A DNA stretch of 64,000 nucleotides from Capillimicrobium parvum (GCF_021172045.1 NZ_CP087164.1:5704001-5768000), one strand, 5' to 3'. Positions 51,570 to 59,668 are shown, counted from the stretch's first letter. Translations and numbers: made by a program. Notes: a model not told the origin generated them from the letters alone.

Positions 51570-52045
51570 CGCGCCGCCTCCGCGAGGACGGCGCCGATCA
51601 GGCCGGCGCCGCGGGCCGCCGCCTCCGTCTCCGCGGCCGTCCACCGCCGCGCGGTGCCGAGCTGGTGCAGCGAGACGATGCCGCGCAGCTCGCCGTCGAC
51701 GCGCACGGCGGTGACGATCTGCGACGCCATGCCGCCGTAGACGCCGAGCATCCGCTGGAAGGCGGGATCGTCGGACGCCGTCGCGCAGTCGTCCTGGACG
51801 ACCTGCGGGACGCCCGCGAGCATGGCCTCGACCACCGGCTGGCCGGTCAGCACCACGGTGGTCTCGCCGATCAGCGTCCCCACCCCGGGGGCGCGCGACT
51901 CGTGGACGACGGGGAAGGTCTCGCCCGGGCGGTCGAGGCGCAGCGTGCACCGGCCGACGTCCAGCGCCTCGCGCAGGGCGCCGACCAGCGCGTCGAGCGC
52001 GGCGTCGCGCAGCGCGGCGGTCAGGGGCTGGGACTCAGTGGACAT
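51566..52045 (-). CDS. Small GAF-domain protein
   Basis: A 159-residue single-domain protein. A GAF fold is suggested by DALVGALREALDVGRCTLRL, the Gly-rich strand VGTLIGETTVVLTG and ASQIVTAVRVDGELRGIVSLHQLGT (trimmed), with RRWTAAETEAAARGAGLIG as the closing helix. It has no HTH or enzymatic domain, so it could be a ligand or redox sensor, or bind a small molecule for the formamidase-like protein to which it is coupled. ATG 52045 is 7 nt after a -10-like TTCGAT with TTGACA 17 bp upstream, indicating a leaderless mRNA. Confidence 0.65.
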   Translation of the reverse strand: MSTESQPLTAALRDAALDALVGALREALDVGRCTLRLDRPGETFPVVHESRAPGVGTLIGETTVVLTGQPVVEAMLAGVPQVVQDDCATASDDPAFQRMLGVYGGMASQIVTAVRVDGELRGIVSLHQLGTARRWTAAETEAAARGAGLIGAVLAEAAR

Positions 52046-52052
52046 GGAGCCC

Positions 52053-52095
52053 ATCGAACCGGGGTGAAGGTCTAATGTCAAACTTACGTCCCTTC
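52053..52095 (-). promoter_or_regulatory. Promoter of the GAF-formamidase operon with an upstream box
   Basis: Leftward: GAAGGGACGTAAGTTTGACA (52095-52076) contains the -35 TTGACA, followed by a 17-bp spacer and TTCGAT (52058-52053). GAAGGGACGTAAGT is nearly identical to GAAGGGTCGTAAGT upstream of the ABC-hyu operon at 19.6 kb. AAGTTTGACAT (52085-52075) is a weak AWGTCSGACWT copy. The divergent hyuA set 4 is 78 bp away. Confidence 0.6.
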
Positions 52096-52172
52096 GGTTT
52101 ATGATGCAGCCGCGGGCGCCGGGCGGCGGCGCGCGCGACCGGCCCGGTACGAGCCACCAAGGAGAGACCTGC

Positions 52173-54239
52173 GTGATCAGCCTCGGCGTCGACGTCGGCG
52201 GGACGAACACCGACATCATCCTCGGTGGCCTCGAATCGGGCGTCGTCGTCCACAAGCTTCCATCCACGAAGGACGACCCGGCCCGGGCCACCGTGCAGGG
52301 CACGCTCGAGATCTGCGAGCTCGCGGCGATCTCCCCGGGCGACATCGAGCTCGTCCTCCACGGCACCACGGTCGCCACGAACGCGCTGCTCGAGCACGAC
52401 GGCGGACGGACGGGGATGCTCACGACCGAGGGCTTCCGGGACATCATCCACATCGGCCGCCACCAGCGGCCACACAACTTCTCGCTCATGCAGGACATCC
52501 CGTATCAGCGCTGGCCGCTGGTCGAGCGCAAGCACCGCAAGGCGGTGCCGGAGCGGATCGTGCCGCCGGGCGAGGTCGCCATCCCGCTCGACGAGGAGCG
52601 CACCGTCGAGGCCATCCGCGAGCTGCGCGACTGGGGCGTCGAGTCGGTCTGCGTCTGCTTCCTGTTCTCGTTCCTCAACCCGTCGCACGAGCAGCGGGCG
52701 GGCGAGCTGATCGCCGAGCACTTCCCCGAGGCCGAGGTCTCGCTCTCGCACGAGGTCATCGCCCAGTTCCGCGAGTTCGAGCGCTTCACCACCACGGCGG
52801 TCAACGCGTACCTCAAGCCGCGCGTGCGCCGCTACCTCGAGCGCCTCGAGCGCGGCTGGCGCGACGCGGGCGTCCGCTGCCCGATCCACGTCATGCAGTC
52901 CAACGGCGGCGTCGCGGCGATCGCCGAGGCGGCGAGCCGCGCCGTGAACGTGCTGCTCTCCGGTCCCGCGGCCGGGGTCATCGCGGGCCGGCACGTCGGG
53001 CGCGCCAACGGCCACGAGCAGCTCATCACACTCGACATCGGCGGCACGTCGGCCGACATCTCCGTCATCCCCGGGCGGCTGCTCGAGCTCAACCCGCGCG
53101 ACAGCGCGATGGGCGGCTATCCGATCCTCTCGCCCAAGCTCGACGTGACGGCGATCGGCGCCGGCGGCGGGTCGATCGCCTGGCGCGACGTCGGCGGGGC
53201 GTTCAACGTCGGCCCGCGCAGCGCGGGCGCCGACCCCGGCCCCGCGTGCTACGGGCGCGGCGGCACCGAGCCGACCGTCACCGACGCGCACGTCGTGCTC
53301 GGCCGCATCGACCCGGCGAACTTCCTCGCGGGCCGCCTGCCGCTCGATGCCGGCGCGGCCCGGGCCGCCGTGGAGCGCATCGCCGGGGAGTTCGGGATGG
53401 GCGCCGAGGAGGCCGCGCTGGCGATCCTGGCGATCGTCAACGCGAACATGGTGCGGGAGGTCCGCGTGCACTCGATCCGTCGCGGCTACGACCCGCGCGA
53501 GTGCGCGCTCGTCGCGTTCGGCGGCGCGGGTCCGCTGCACGCCTGCGAGATCGCCGCCGAGCTCGAGATCCCGACGATCCTGCTGCCGCCCGCGCCCGGG
53601 ATCACGTCGGCCATGGGCCTGCTCGCCACCGACCTGAAGTACGACAACGTCCGCACCGTCGGGCGCATGCTCGACGAGGCCGACCGGGACGAGCTCGAGG
53701 CGAGCTTCGCGGCGATGGAGGACGAGCTGCGCGCCCGGCTCGAGGGCCATGCCGGCCTCACCCCGGTCCTGCGCCGCGAGGCGGCCTGCCGCTACGCCGG
53801 CCAGGGCTACGAGCTCGCCGCCTCCTGCGACGAGCTCGGCGACGACTGGCGCCGGCAGATCGCCGAGAGCTTCCACCGCCAGCACCACCACGAGTACGGC
53901 TTCGAGTTCCGCGGCGACCCCATCGAGATCATCAACCTGCGCGTCACGGCGACGGCGGAGATCTCCACGCGGCCGCACACCGCCGTGGCGGAGGGCGGGC
54001 TCGACGCCTCCGAGGCGCTCACCGGCATGACCGAGATGGTGTTCCCGGGCGCCGGCGGCCCGCGCCGCGAGTCGGTCGCCGCCTACGCGCGCGACCGCCT
54101 GCGCGCGGGAAACCGGCTCCCCGGCCCTGCCGTGGTGCACGAGATGGACTCGACGGTCGTGATCTCGCCCGGGTGGACCGGCGACGTCCGGCCCGACGGG
54201 ACCATCCGCCTGACGACGACCGAGGAGACGAGCCGATGA
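52173..54239 (+). CDS. Hydantoinase A/oxoprolinase-family subunit (HyuA), set 4
   Basis: A 688-residue HyuA. GVDVGGTNTDIILG (residues 5-18) has Asn where the others have Phe; LHGTTVATNALLEH, IGRHQRPHNFSLMQ, LDIGGTSADISV, IGAGGGSIAWR and SAGADPGPACYGRGG follow. GTG 52173 is chosen because AAGGAG lies 8 nt upstream; the frame is open to 52101 but without a ribosome site. It overlaps hyuB by 4 bp, and an alpha/beta hydrolase follows, giving a three-gene rightward operon. It is divergent from the GAF-formamidase operon. Confidence 0.85.
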   Translation: MISLGVDVGGTNTDIILGGLESGVVVHKLPSTKDDPARATVQGTLEICELAAISPGDIELVLHGTTVATNALLEHDGGRTGMLTTEGFRDIIHIGRHQRPHNFSLMQDIPYQRWPLVERKHRKAVPERIVPPGEVAIPLDEERTVEAIRELRDWGVESVCVCFLFSFLNPSHEQRAGELIAEHFPEAEVSLSHEVIAQFREFERFTTTAVNAYLKPRVRRYLERLERGWRDAGVRCPIHVMQSNGGVAAIAEAASRAVNVLLSGPAAGVIAGRHVGRANGHEQLITLDIGGTSADISVIPGRLLELNPRDSAMGGYPILSPKLDVTAIGAGGGSIAWRDVGGAFNVGPRSAGADPGPACYGRGGTEPTVTDAHVVLGRIDPANFLAGRLPLDAGAARAAVERIAGEFGMGAEEAALAILAIVNANMVREVRVHSIRRGYDPRECALVAFGGAGPLHACEIAAELEIPTILLPPAPGITSAMGLLATDLKYDNVRTVGRMLDEADRDELEASFAAMEDELRARLEGHAGLTPVLRREAACRYAGQGYELAASCDELGDDWRRQIAESFHRQHHHEYGFEFRGDPIEIINLRVTATAEISTRPHTAVAEGGLDASEALTGMTEMVFPGAGGPRRESVAAYARDRLRAGNRLPGPAVVHEMDSTVVISPGWTGDVRPDGTIRLTTTEETSR

Positions 54240-56020
54240 GCCGCGACGTCGACCCCGTCCTGCTGCAGATCATCGGCGGCGAGCTGGACTCGATCGCCAA
54301 GGAGATGGCCCACCAGCTGATCCGCAGCTCGTACTCCGTGCTGATCCGCGAGTCCGAGGACATGGGCTGCGCCCTGCTGAACACGCGCTGCGAGGAGATC
54401 GCCGAGTCCGACAACACGCCGTTTCACGTCGGCTCGCTCGTCGCCTACACGAAGGGCATGCTGCAGACGATCGAGGAGCGCGGCATCGAGCTGCGCCCCG
54501 GCGACGTGCTCGCCCACAACCACCCGTACCTCGGGGCCAGCCACTCGCTCGACATCGCGATCATCGCGCCGATCTTCGTCGACGGCGAGCTCGTGGCGTT
54601 CTCGGCGAACACCGCCCACCACCTCGACATCGGCGGCGCCCAGCCGGGCGGCACGATCGACCTGTTCGACATGTACGCCGAGGGCCGCATCTTCAACGCG
54701 ACGTTCCTCTACCGCGAGGGCGTGCGCGACGACAACATGTGGTTCTTCTTCACCGACAACACCCGCGCGCCGCGCGAGGTGATGGGGGACATCTCCTGCC
54801 AGGTCGCCGCGGCCCAGCACGGCGTCCGCCGCTTCAGCGAGCTGGTCGCCAAGCACGGCTGGGACACGGTGCAGTCGTACTCCGAGGAGCTCATCGACTA
54901 CTCCGAGCGGATGCTGCGGGCGGAGATCGCGAAGATCCCCGACGGGACGTACGCGGCCGAGGGCTGGCTCGACGACGACGGCATCCACCGCGACCAGCCC
55001 GAGCGCATCAACGTGAAGGTGATCGTGGAGGGCGACTCGGTGACCGTCGACCTGTCCGAGTCGCCGCCGCAGCGCCCCAACGCGCTCAACACGCCGTACG
55101 GCGGCTCGACGTGCGTCGGCGTCTACAGCCTGTTCCGCACGCTCCTGCTCGACACGTTCCTGTCGGAGAAGTACATCCCCGGCAACTCGGGCGGCTTCCG
55201 GCCGATCACCGTCATCGCCCCCGAGGGCACGATCTTCAACCCGAGGTTCCCGGCCGCGACGCAGATCCGCTTCAACCCGATCAACCGCGTCGCCGACCTG
55301 ATCCTGCAGGCCCTGGCGCCCGTCATGCCCGAGCGCACGACGGCGGGCAACTCGGCCCAGCTCAACGGCATGTACATGAGCGGCACGTATCCGGACGGCA
55401 GCTACTGGATCACGATCGAGGTCGACGAGGGCTCCTACGGCGGGCGGCCCGGCAAGGACGGCATGGACGCGGTCGACTGCCTGTCGGCCAACATCCGCAA
55501 CCAGCCGATCGAGGACCTCGAGATGCACCTGCCGTTCCGGTTTCACCGCTACGAGCTGATCGAGCGGGAGTTCGGGCACGGCAGGTGGCGCGGCGGCACG
55601 AGCGCCGTGCGCGACTACGCGTTCCTGACGCCGGCCCAGGTGACGACGGAGTCCGAGCGCCACGCGGACATCGACCCGCCGCCGGGCGTGTTCGGCGGCA
55701 CGCCCGGGCGGCCGGGCCGCTTCTGGCACGTCCGCAACGACGGCACGCAAGAGCGCCTGTACTCGAAGGTCAACGCCCACCGCTTCGCCGCGGGCGAGCG
55801 GCTGGTCATCGAGGGCGTCACGAGCGGCGGCTACGGCGACCCGCTGGACCGCGACCCGGCCCTCGTGCTCGACAACTGCCTCGACGAGCTCATCTCGATC
55901 GAGCAGGCCCGCGACGTCTACGGCGTGGTCATCGACGGCCGCGCGGTCGACGCGCCGGCCACCGATGCCCTGCGCGCGGAGCTGCGTGCGCGGTCAACCG
56001 AAGCGAAGGAGAACGCCTGA
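54236..56020 (+). CDS. Hydantoinase B/oxoprolinase-family subunit (HyuB), set 4
   Basis: A 594-residue HyuB: LLQIIGGELDSIAKEMAHQL, GDVLAHNHPYLGASHSLD, LDIGGAQPGGTIDLFD, GWLDDDGIHRDQPE, VDEGSYGGRPGKDG, GRWRGGTSAVRDYAFL and TSGGYGDPLDRDPALV. The loop AQPGG replaces the usual AFPGI, so the substrate pocket differs from sets 2, 3 and 5. It is coupled on both sides, to hyuA (4 bp) and to an alpha/beta hydrolase (1 bp). Confidence 0.85.
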   Translation: MSRDVDPVLLQIIGGELDSIAKEMAHQLIRSSYSVLIRESEDMGCALLNTRCEEIAESDNTPFHVGSLVAYTKGMLQTIEERGIELRPGDVLAHNHPYLGASHSLDIAIIAPIFVDGELVAFSANTAHHLDIGGAQPGGTIDLFDMYAEGRIFNATFLYREGVRDDNMWFFFTDNTRAPREVMGDISCQVAAAQHGVRRFSELVAKHGWDTVQSYSEELIDYSERMLRAEIAKIPDGTYAAEGWLDDDGIHRDQPERINVKVIVEGDSVTVDLSESPPQRPNALNTPYGGSTCVGVYSLFRTLLLDTFLSEKYIPGNSGGFRPITVIAPEGTIFNPRFPAATQIRFNPINRVADLILQALAPVMPERTTAGNSAQLNGMYMSGTYPDGSYWITIEVDEGSYGGRPGKDGMDAVDCLSANIRNQPIEDLEMHLPFRFHRYELIEREFGHGRWRGGTSAVRDYAFLTPAQVTTESERHADIDPPPGVFGGTPGRPGRFWHVRNDGTQERLYSKVNAHRFAAGERLVIEGVTSGGYGDPLDRDPALVLDNCLDELISIEQARDVYGVVIDGRAVDAPATDALRAELRARSTEAKENA

Positions 56021-56889
56021 TGCCGTTTGCGGACGTAGGCGACGTGCGGCTCTACTACGAGTTCACGGGCCCCGAGGACAAGCCGGTGATCCTGCAGTTC
56101 GGCGGGTCGCTGTTCGGCCGCCAGAACTTCGACATGGTCAACGACGGCATGCGCGAGAACTTCCGCCTGCTGAGCTTCGATGCGTCCGGCTACGGCCGCT
56201 CGACGCAGCCGCTGACGTCGTACTCGATCGAGAACTGGGCCGACGAGGGGGCCGGGCTGCTCGACGCGCTCGGCCTCGACCGCGTGCTGACCCACGGCAC
56301 GTCGATGGGCGGGATGATCGCGATCGCGTTCACCGCGAAATACCCGGAGCGCACGATCGCGTCGTGCGCGGACTGCGGGATGGCGCGCTGCGACACGTAC
56401 CGGCGCGTCATGTTCCGCAACTGGCGCCAGCAGTGCGAGGCGCTGCCGCTCGACGACTTCTGCGCGCTGCTGACGATCCAGGCGGTCGGCGCGGCGTTCA
56501 TCGAGGAGCACCCGGACGTCTTCGACAACGTCACGCGGATCGTGAGCGCGAACTCGCCCTACACCGTGCGCCAGGCGTGTCTGGCCATGGAGGCCATGGA
56601 CCTCGAGCCGCTCATCGGCGACATCCGCCGGCCGCTGCTGATGACGAACGGCTCGCGCGACATCATGACCCCGCCGGACCTGGCGCCGTCGGGCTACAGC
56701 GCGCGCCAGATCGCCGAGCGCGTGCCCGACTGGGCGCGGCTGCACGAGTTCCCCGACATCGGCCACGCCGACCTGCTCGAGGTGCCCGACGAGGCGGTCC
56801 GCGTCGTGACCGCGTTCTTTCAGGAGATCCTCCAGGGGGAGCCCGACGGCGCCGGGGTCTACAAGGACCTGCACGCGGCGGCCGCGTGA
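56020..56889 (+). CDS. Alpha/beta-fold hydrolase
   Basis: A 289-residue alpha/beta hydrolase with nucleophile Ser95 in HGTSMGGMI, acid Asp214 in NGSRDIMTPP and base His249 in DIGHADLLEV; FGGSLFG likely forms the oxyanion loop. AAGGAG precedes an ATG that shares one base with the hyuB stop. As third gene of the set 4 operon it may act on the ring-opened product, for example as esterase, lactonase or C-C hydrolase. Its convergent neighbour is a paralogue with the same HGTSMGGM motif. A strong hairpin follows the stop codon. Confidence 0.8.
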   Translation: MPFADVGDVRLYYEFTGPEDKPVILQFGGSLFGRQNFDMVNDGMRENFRLLSFDASGYGRSTQPLTSYSIENWADEGAGLLDALGLDRVLTHGTSMGGMIAIAFTAKYPERTIASCADCGMARCDTYRRVMFRNWRQQCEALPLDDFCALLTIQAVGAAFIEEHPDVFDNVTRIVSANSPYTVRQACLAMEAMDLEPLIGDIRRPLLMTNGSRDIMTPPDLAPSGYSARQIAERVPDWARLHEFPDIGHADLLEVPDEAVRVVTAFFQEILQGEPDGAGVYKDLHAAAA

Positions 56890-56898
56890 GCCGCCGCA

Positions 56899-56941
56899 CC
56901 GCTCGACGCGAGCGGCCGCGCGCGGGCTCTCGCGCGCGGCC
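56899..56941. terminator. Double hairpin between convergent hydrolase genes
   Basis: Hairpin one is CCGCTC-GACGC-GAGCGG (56899-56915). Hairpin two has perfect 11-bp arms GGCCGCGCGCG / CGCGCGCGGCC around GGCTCT (56914-56941). Both sit in the 65-bp gap between two converging genes. No U-tract follows, but the stability and position suit a bidirectional terminator in a GC-rich genome. Confidence 0.65.
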
Positions 56942-56954
56942 GCCCGCGTGACGC

Positions 56955-57791
56955 TCAGGCCGCGCCCGGGTGGCGGCGGAAGAAGTCCGTCACCGCCTGG
57001 GCGTGGTCCTCGGTGCTGTCGAAGATCGTCGAGTGGTTGCCGCCCTTGACGACGTACGTCTCCCCGTTGGGGAGGTTGTCGGCGATCCACTGCTGACCGG
57101 CGCCGTCGGGCCCCTGGTCCCACGGGGTCATGACGTCCTCGTCGCCGCCGATGACCAGCGCGGGCGAGGTGATCTTCTTGACCCAGTCGCGGTTGTCCAT
57201 CGCGTTCATCGCCTCGCAGGCCGCGATCATGACGCGGTCCTCGTTGGCGTCGCGGAGGATCTGCTGGATCACGTCGACGCCGGCCTGGCCCTCGGGCGTG
57301 GCCATGTAGCCGCGCGACAGGCACTGCCAGGAGATGAGCTCGGCGAGGATGCGGCTGCCGCAGCCCTCGAGCTTGATGAGGTCGATCCAGTTCTTGAACA
57401 CGAGCCGACCGGAGAAGCCGAGCTTGGCTGCCGCGCAGTTGATGACGACCGACTGGACGCGATCCGGGTACTTGCCGGCCATGATCGTCGCGACCATGCC
57501 GCCCATCGAGGTGCCGTGGATGTGCGCCTTCTCGATGCCGAGCGCGTCGAGCATCCCGGCGGCGTCGTCGGCCCAGACCTCGAGGTCGTAGTGCTGCTCC
57601 GGCTTCTCGGACGCCCCGTAGCCGCGCTGGTCGTAGTCGATGCAGCGGAAGTCCTTCGCCAGGATCGGCGTCATCGGCCCGAAGTTGAAGTGGCCGAAGC
57701 CCGAGCCGTGGATCTGCAGGACCGGCTCGCCCACGCCGGTGATCTCGTACCACAGCCTGGCACCGCGAACGTCGATGTGGTCGCCCGCCAT
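56955..57791 (-). CDS. Alpha/beta-fold hydrolase
   Basis: A 278-residue alpha/beta hydrolase with nucleophile Ser95 in HGTSMGGMV, acid Asp217/219 in GGDEDVMTP and base His253 in GGNHSTIF; IHGSGFGHFNF is the oxyanion loop. ATG 57791 is chosen over one 33 nt upstream because AGGAGG lies 5 nt before it. It is a paralogue of the convergent hydrolase of set 4: Ser95 is at the same residue number and the flanking motif is identical. It is divergent from a CoA-transferase gene, with two operator-like palindromes between them. Confidence 0.8.
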   Translation of the reverse strand: MAGDHIDVRGARLWYEITGVGEPVLQIHGSGFGHFNFGPMTPILAKDFRCIDYDQRGYGASEKPEQHYDLEVWADDAAGMLDALGIEKAHIHGTSMGGMVATIMAGKYPDRVQSVVINCAAAKLGFSGRLVFKNWIDLIKLEGCGSRILAELISWQCLSRGYMATPEGQAGVDVIQQILRDANEDRVMIAACEAMNAMDNRDWVKKITSPALVIGGDEDVMTPWDQGPDGAGQQWIADNLPNGETYVVKGGNHSTIFDSTEDHAQAVTDFFRRHPGAA

Positions 57792-57848
57792 CCGGTCCTC
57801 CTCTCGTGGTCCCGCCGGCCGCATGAACCGGCGCCGAGGACGTAGTAT

Positions 57849-57877
57849 ATGTCCGACATCAACCGAAGTCCGACTTC
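57849..57877. promoter_or_regulatory. Two adjacent AWGTCSGACWT palindromes between divergent genes
   Basis: ATGTCCGACAT (57849-57859) and GAAGTCCGACTTC (57865-57877) are perfect palindromes with centres 17 bp apart, in the 95-bp gap between the hydrolase and CoA-transferase genes. The second ends 9 nt before the CoA-transferase ATG. The double site is the strongest example of this motif in the window. Confidence 0.65.
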
Positions 57878-57886
57878 CGCTTACTC

Positions 57887-59083
57887 ATGACACTCCCCCT
57901 TGCCGACGTGCGCGTCATCGCGGTCGAGCAGTACGGCGCGGGCCCCTGGGGCACGCTGCAGCTCGCCGACCTGGGCGCCGAGATCATCAAGATCGAGGAC
58001 CCGGCCTCGCACGGCGACGTGGGGCGCTACGTCCCGCCGTACGCCGCGGACGAGGACTCGCTGTTCTTCGAGACGTTCAACCGCAACAAGAAGAGCGTCT
58101 CCCTCGATCTGCGCACGCCGCGCGGGCGTGAGGTGTTCGAGCGGCTCGTCGCCGGCGCGGATGCGGTCTACTCGAACCTCCGCGGCGATCAACCGGCCAA
58201 GCTGCGCCTGACCTACGACGACCTGCGCGACGTCAACCCGCGCATCGTGTGCTGCTCGCTGTCGGGCTTCGGGATGACGGGGCCGCGCGCGGGCGAGGCG
58301 GGCTACGACTACATCATGCAGGCGATGGCCGGCTGGATGAGCATGACCGGCGACCCCGACGGGCCGCCGACGAAGAGCGGCCTGTCGCTCGTCGACCTCT
58401 CCGGCGGGTACGTGTCGGCGATCGCGCTGCTCGCGGGACTCTGGCGCGCGCGCCGCGACGGCGTCGGCTGCGACTGCGACATCTCGCTCTTCGAGACCGC
58501 GCTGCACCAGCTCATGTACATCGGCACCTGGGCGGCGACCGAGGGCTACCGGCCGCGGCGCATGCCCGAGTCCGCGCACCCGTCGATCGTGCCCTTCCAG
58601 GCCTTCGCGACCGCCGACGGGTGGCTCACGGTGGCCTGCGCGAAGCAGAAGTTCTGGGAGATGCTCGCCCGCGCGCTCGACCACGAGGAGCTGCTCGACG
58701 ACCCGCGCTTCGCGGACTTCGCCGGCCGCAACGAGCACCGCGAGGAGCTGCTGCCGGTGCTGCGCGAGGCGTTCGCGCGCCGCACGACCGACGAGTGGCT
58801 GGAGGTCCTCGCCGCCGCGGGCGTGCCCCACGGGCCGATCTACGAGGTCGGTGAGGCGCTCGAGGACCCGCACGTCCACGCGCGCGACGACGTCGTCGAG
58901 ATCCCCCACCCGCGGTTCGGCACCGTCCGCCAGCTCGCCTCGCCGCTGCGGCTGAGCGGGGAGCCCAACCCGCTCGACCGCGCACCGTTCCGCGGCGAGC
59001 ACACCGACGAGGTGCTGCGGGAGCTGGCCGGCTACTCCGACGACGAGATCGCGGAGCTGCGCGCCGGCGGGACGTTCGGCTGA
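57887..59083 (+). CDS. Family III CoA-transferase (CaiB/BaiF type)
   Basis: A 398-residue CoA-transferase: LPLADVRVIAVEQYGAGPWG at the start, IIKIEDPASHGDVGRYV, FNRNKKSVSLDLRTPRGREV and a family-typical GFGMTGPRAGEAGYDYIMQA. The Asp expected to carry the acyl anhydride lies in LSLVDLSGGYVSA. It begins at ATG 57887 without a ribosome site, behind a palindromic box. It would activate a carboxylic acid as its CoA ester, perhaps one made by the divergent hydrolase. A paralogous family member is in the 19.7-29.5 kb array. Confidence 0.85.
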   Translation: MTLPLADVRVIAVEQYGAGPWGTLQLADLGAEIIKIEDPASHGDVGRYVPPYAADEDSLFFETFNRNKKSVSLDLRTPRGREVFERLVAGADAVYSNLRGDQPAKLRLTYDDLRDVNPRIVCCSLSGFGMTGPRAGEAGYDYIMQAMAGWMSMTGDPDGPPTKSGLSLVDLSGGYVSAIALLAGLWRARRDGVGCDCDISLFETALHQLMYIGTWAATEGYRPRRMPESAHPSIVPFQAFATADGWLTVACAKQKFWEMLARALDHEELLDDPRFADFAGRNEHREELLPVLREAFARRTTDEWLEVLAAAGVPHGPIYEVGEALEDPHVHARDDVVEIPHPRFGTVRQLASPLRLSGEPNPLDRAPFRGEHTDEVLRELAGYSDDEIAELRAGGTFG

Positions 59084-59095
59084 GGCAAGCGGCGC

Positions 59096-59220
59096 GGCGC
59101 GGTCCGCGCGGTCCGCGCGGCGCGGTCGGCGCGGTCGGCGCGGTCGGCGCGGTCGGCGCGGTCGGCGCGGTCGGCGCGGTCGGCGCGGTCGGCGCGGTCG
59201 GCGCGGTCGGCGCGGCGCGC
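59096..59220. repeat. Minisatellite of 9-bp GGTCGGCGC units
   Basis: After two GGTCCGCGC units, about eleven consecutive copies of GGTCGGCGC follow, then the array decays. It begins 12 bp after the CoA-transferase stop. The frames through it encode Arg-Ala-Asp or Thr-Ala-Pro repeats only because the unit is 9 bp; they are not taken as genes. Copy number is likely to vary between strains. Confidence 0.85.
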
Positions 59221-59276
59221 TCCGCCCAAGTCACTTCACGGGACCAACCGCGCTGAACGGCCTCATCGAAGGGGAA

Positions 59277-59640
59277 CGGAGCCGGGTCCGCGCCTGGGCC
59301 GCGCGGGTGCGGCCGGCGGTGGCGTGACCCGGTCCTGTCGCGTTGACGGCGTCATGTGACGTCGACGCGACACGACCGGCGTCGCGCGGGCGCGGGCGCA
59401 GACGTTTGGGCGGTTGTGCCCGCTGATTGGGCGCGGGCGCGGACGTTTGGGGTTGTGCCCGCTGAGCGGGTATAGATGCCCGGAGCCGGGTCCGCGCCGG
59501 GGCCGCGCGGGTGCGGCCGGCAGTGGCGTGACCCGGTCCTGTCGCGTTCACGGCGTCATGTGACGTCGACGCGACACGACCGGCGTCGCGCGGGCGCGGG
59601 CGCAGACGTTTGGGCGGTTGTGCCCGCTGAGCGGGCATAG
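59277..59640. repeat. Tandem duplication of a hairpin-containing unit (204-bp period)
   Basis: A unit starting CGGAGCCGGGTCCGCG occurs at 59277 and again at 59481. Each copy contains the near-perfect 20-bp-arm hairpin CCGGTCCTGTCGCGTT...CGCGACACGACCGG (59329-59379 and 59533-59583; 18 of 20 arm bases pair in the first copy) and the GCGCAGACGTTTGGGCGG / GTGCCCGCTGAGCGGGCA element (59395-59424, 59437-59471, 59600-59638). The same two elements occur singly at 1766 and 40143. Confidence 0.7.
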
Positions 59641-59655
59641 ACGCCCGAACCCCCG

Positions 59656-59668
59656 GAGCGGACCGCTC
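59656..59668. terminator. Small perfect hairpin in the repeat island
   Basis: GAGCGG-A-CCGCTC lies between the convergent CoA-transferase and amidase genes. It has no T-tract and is shorter than the hairpin at 56914, so a termination role is only possible. Apart from this, 59641-59786 shows no recognisable feature beyond the right arm of the inverted-repeat element. Confidence 0.3.

Noticed and set aside
52035-54140. 701-codon minus-strand frame opposite hyuA set 4
   Set aside because: Mirror frame of a gene with complete HyuA motifs; no recognisable domain.
59032-59234. Apparent repeat proteins (Thr-Ala-Pro or Arg-Ala-Asp repeats)
   Set aside because: The 9-bp DNA unit keeps three frames open on both strands; no non-repeat domain or ribosome site is attached.
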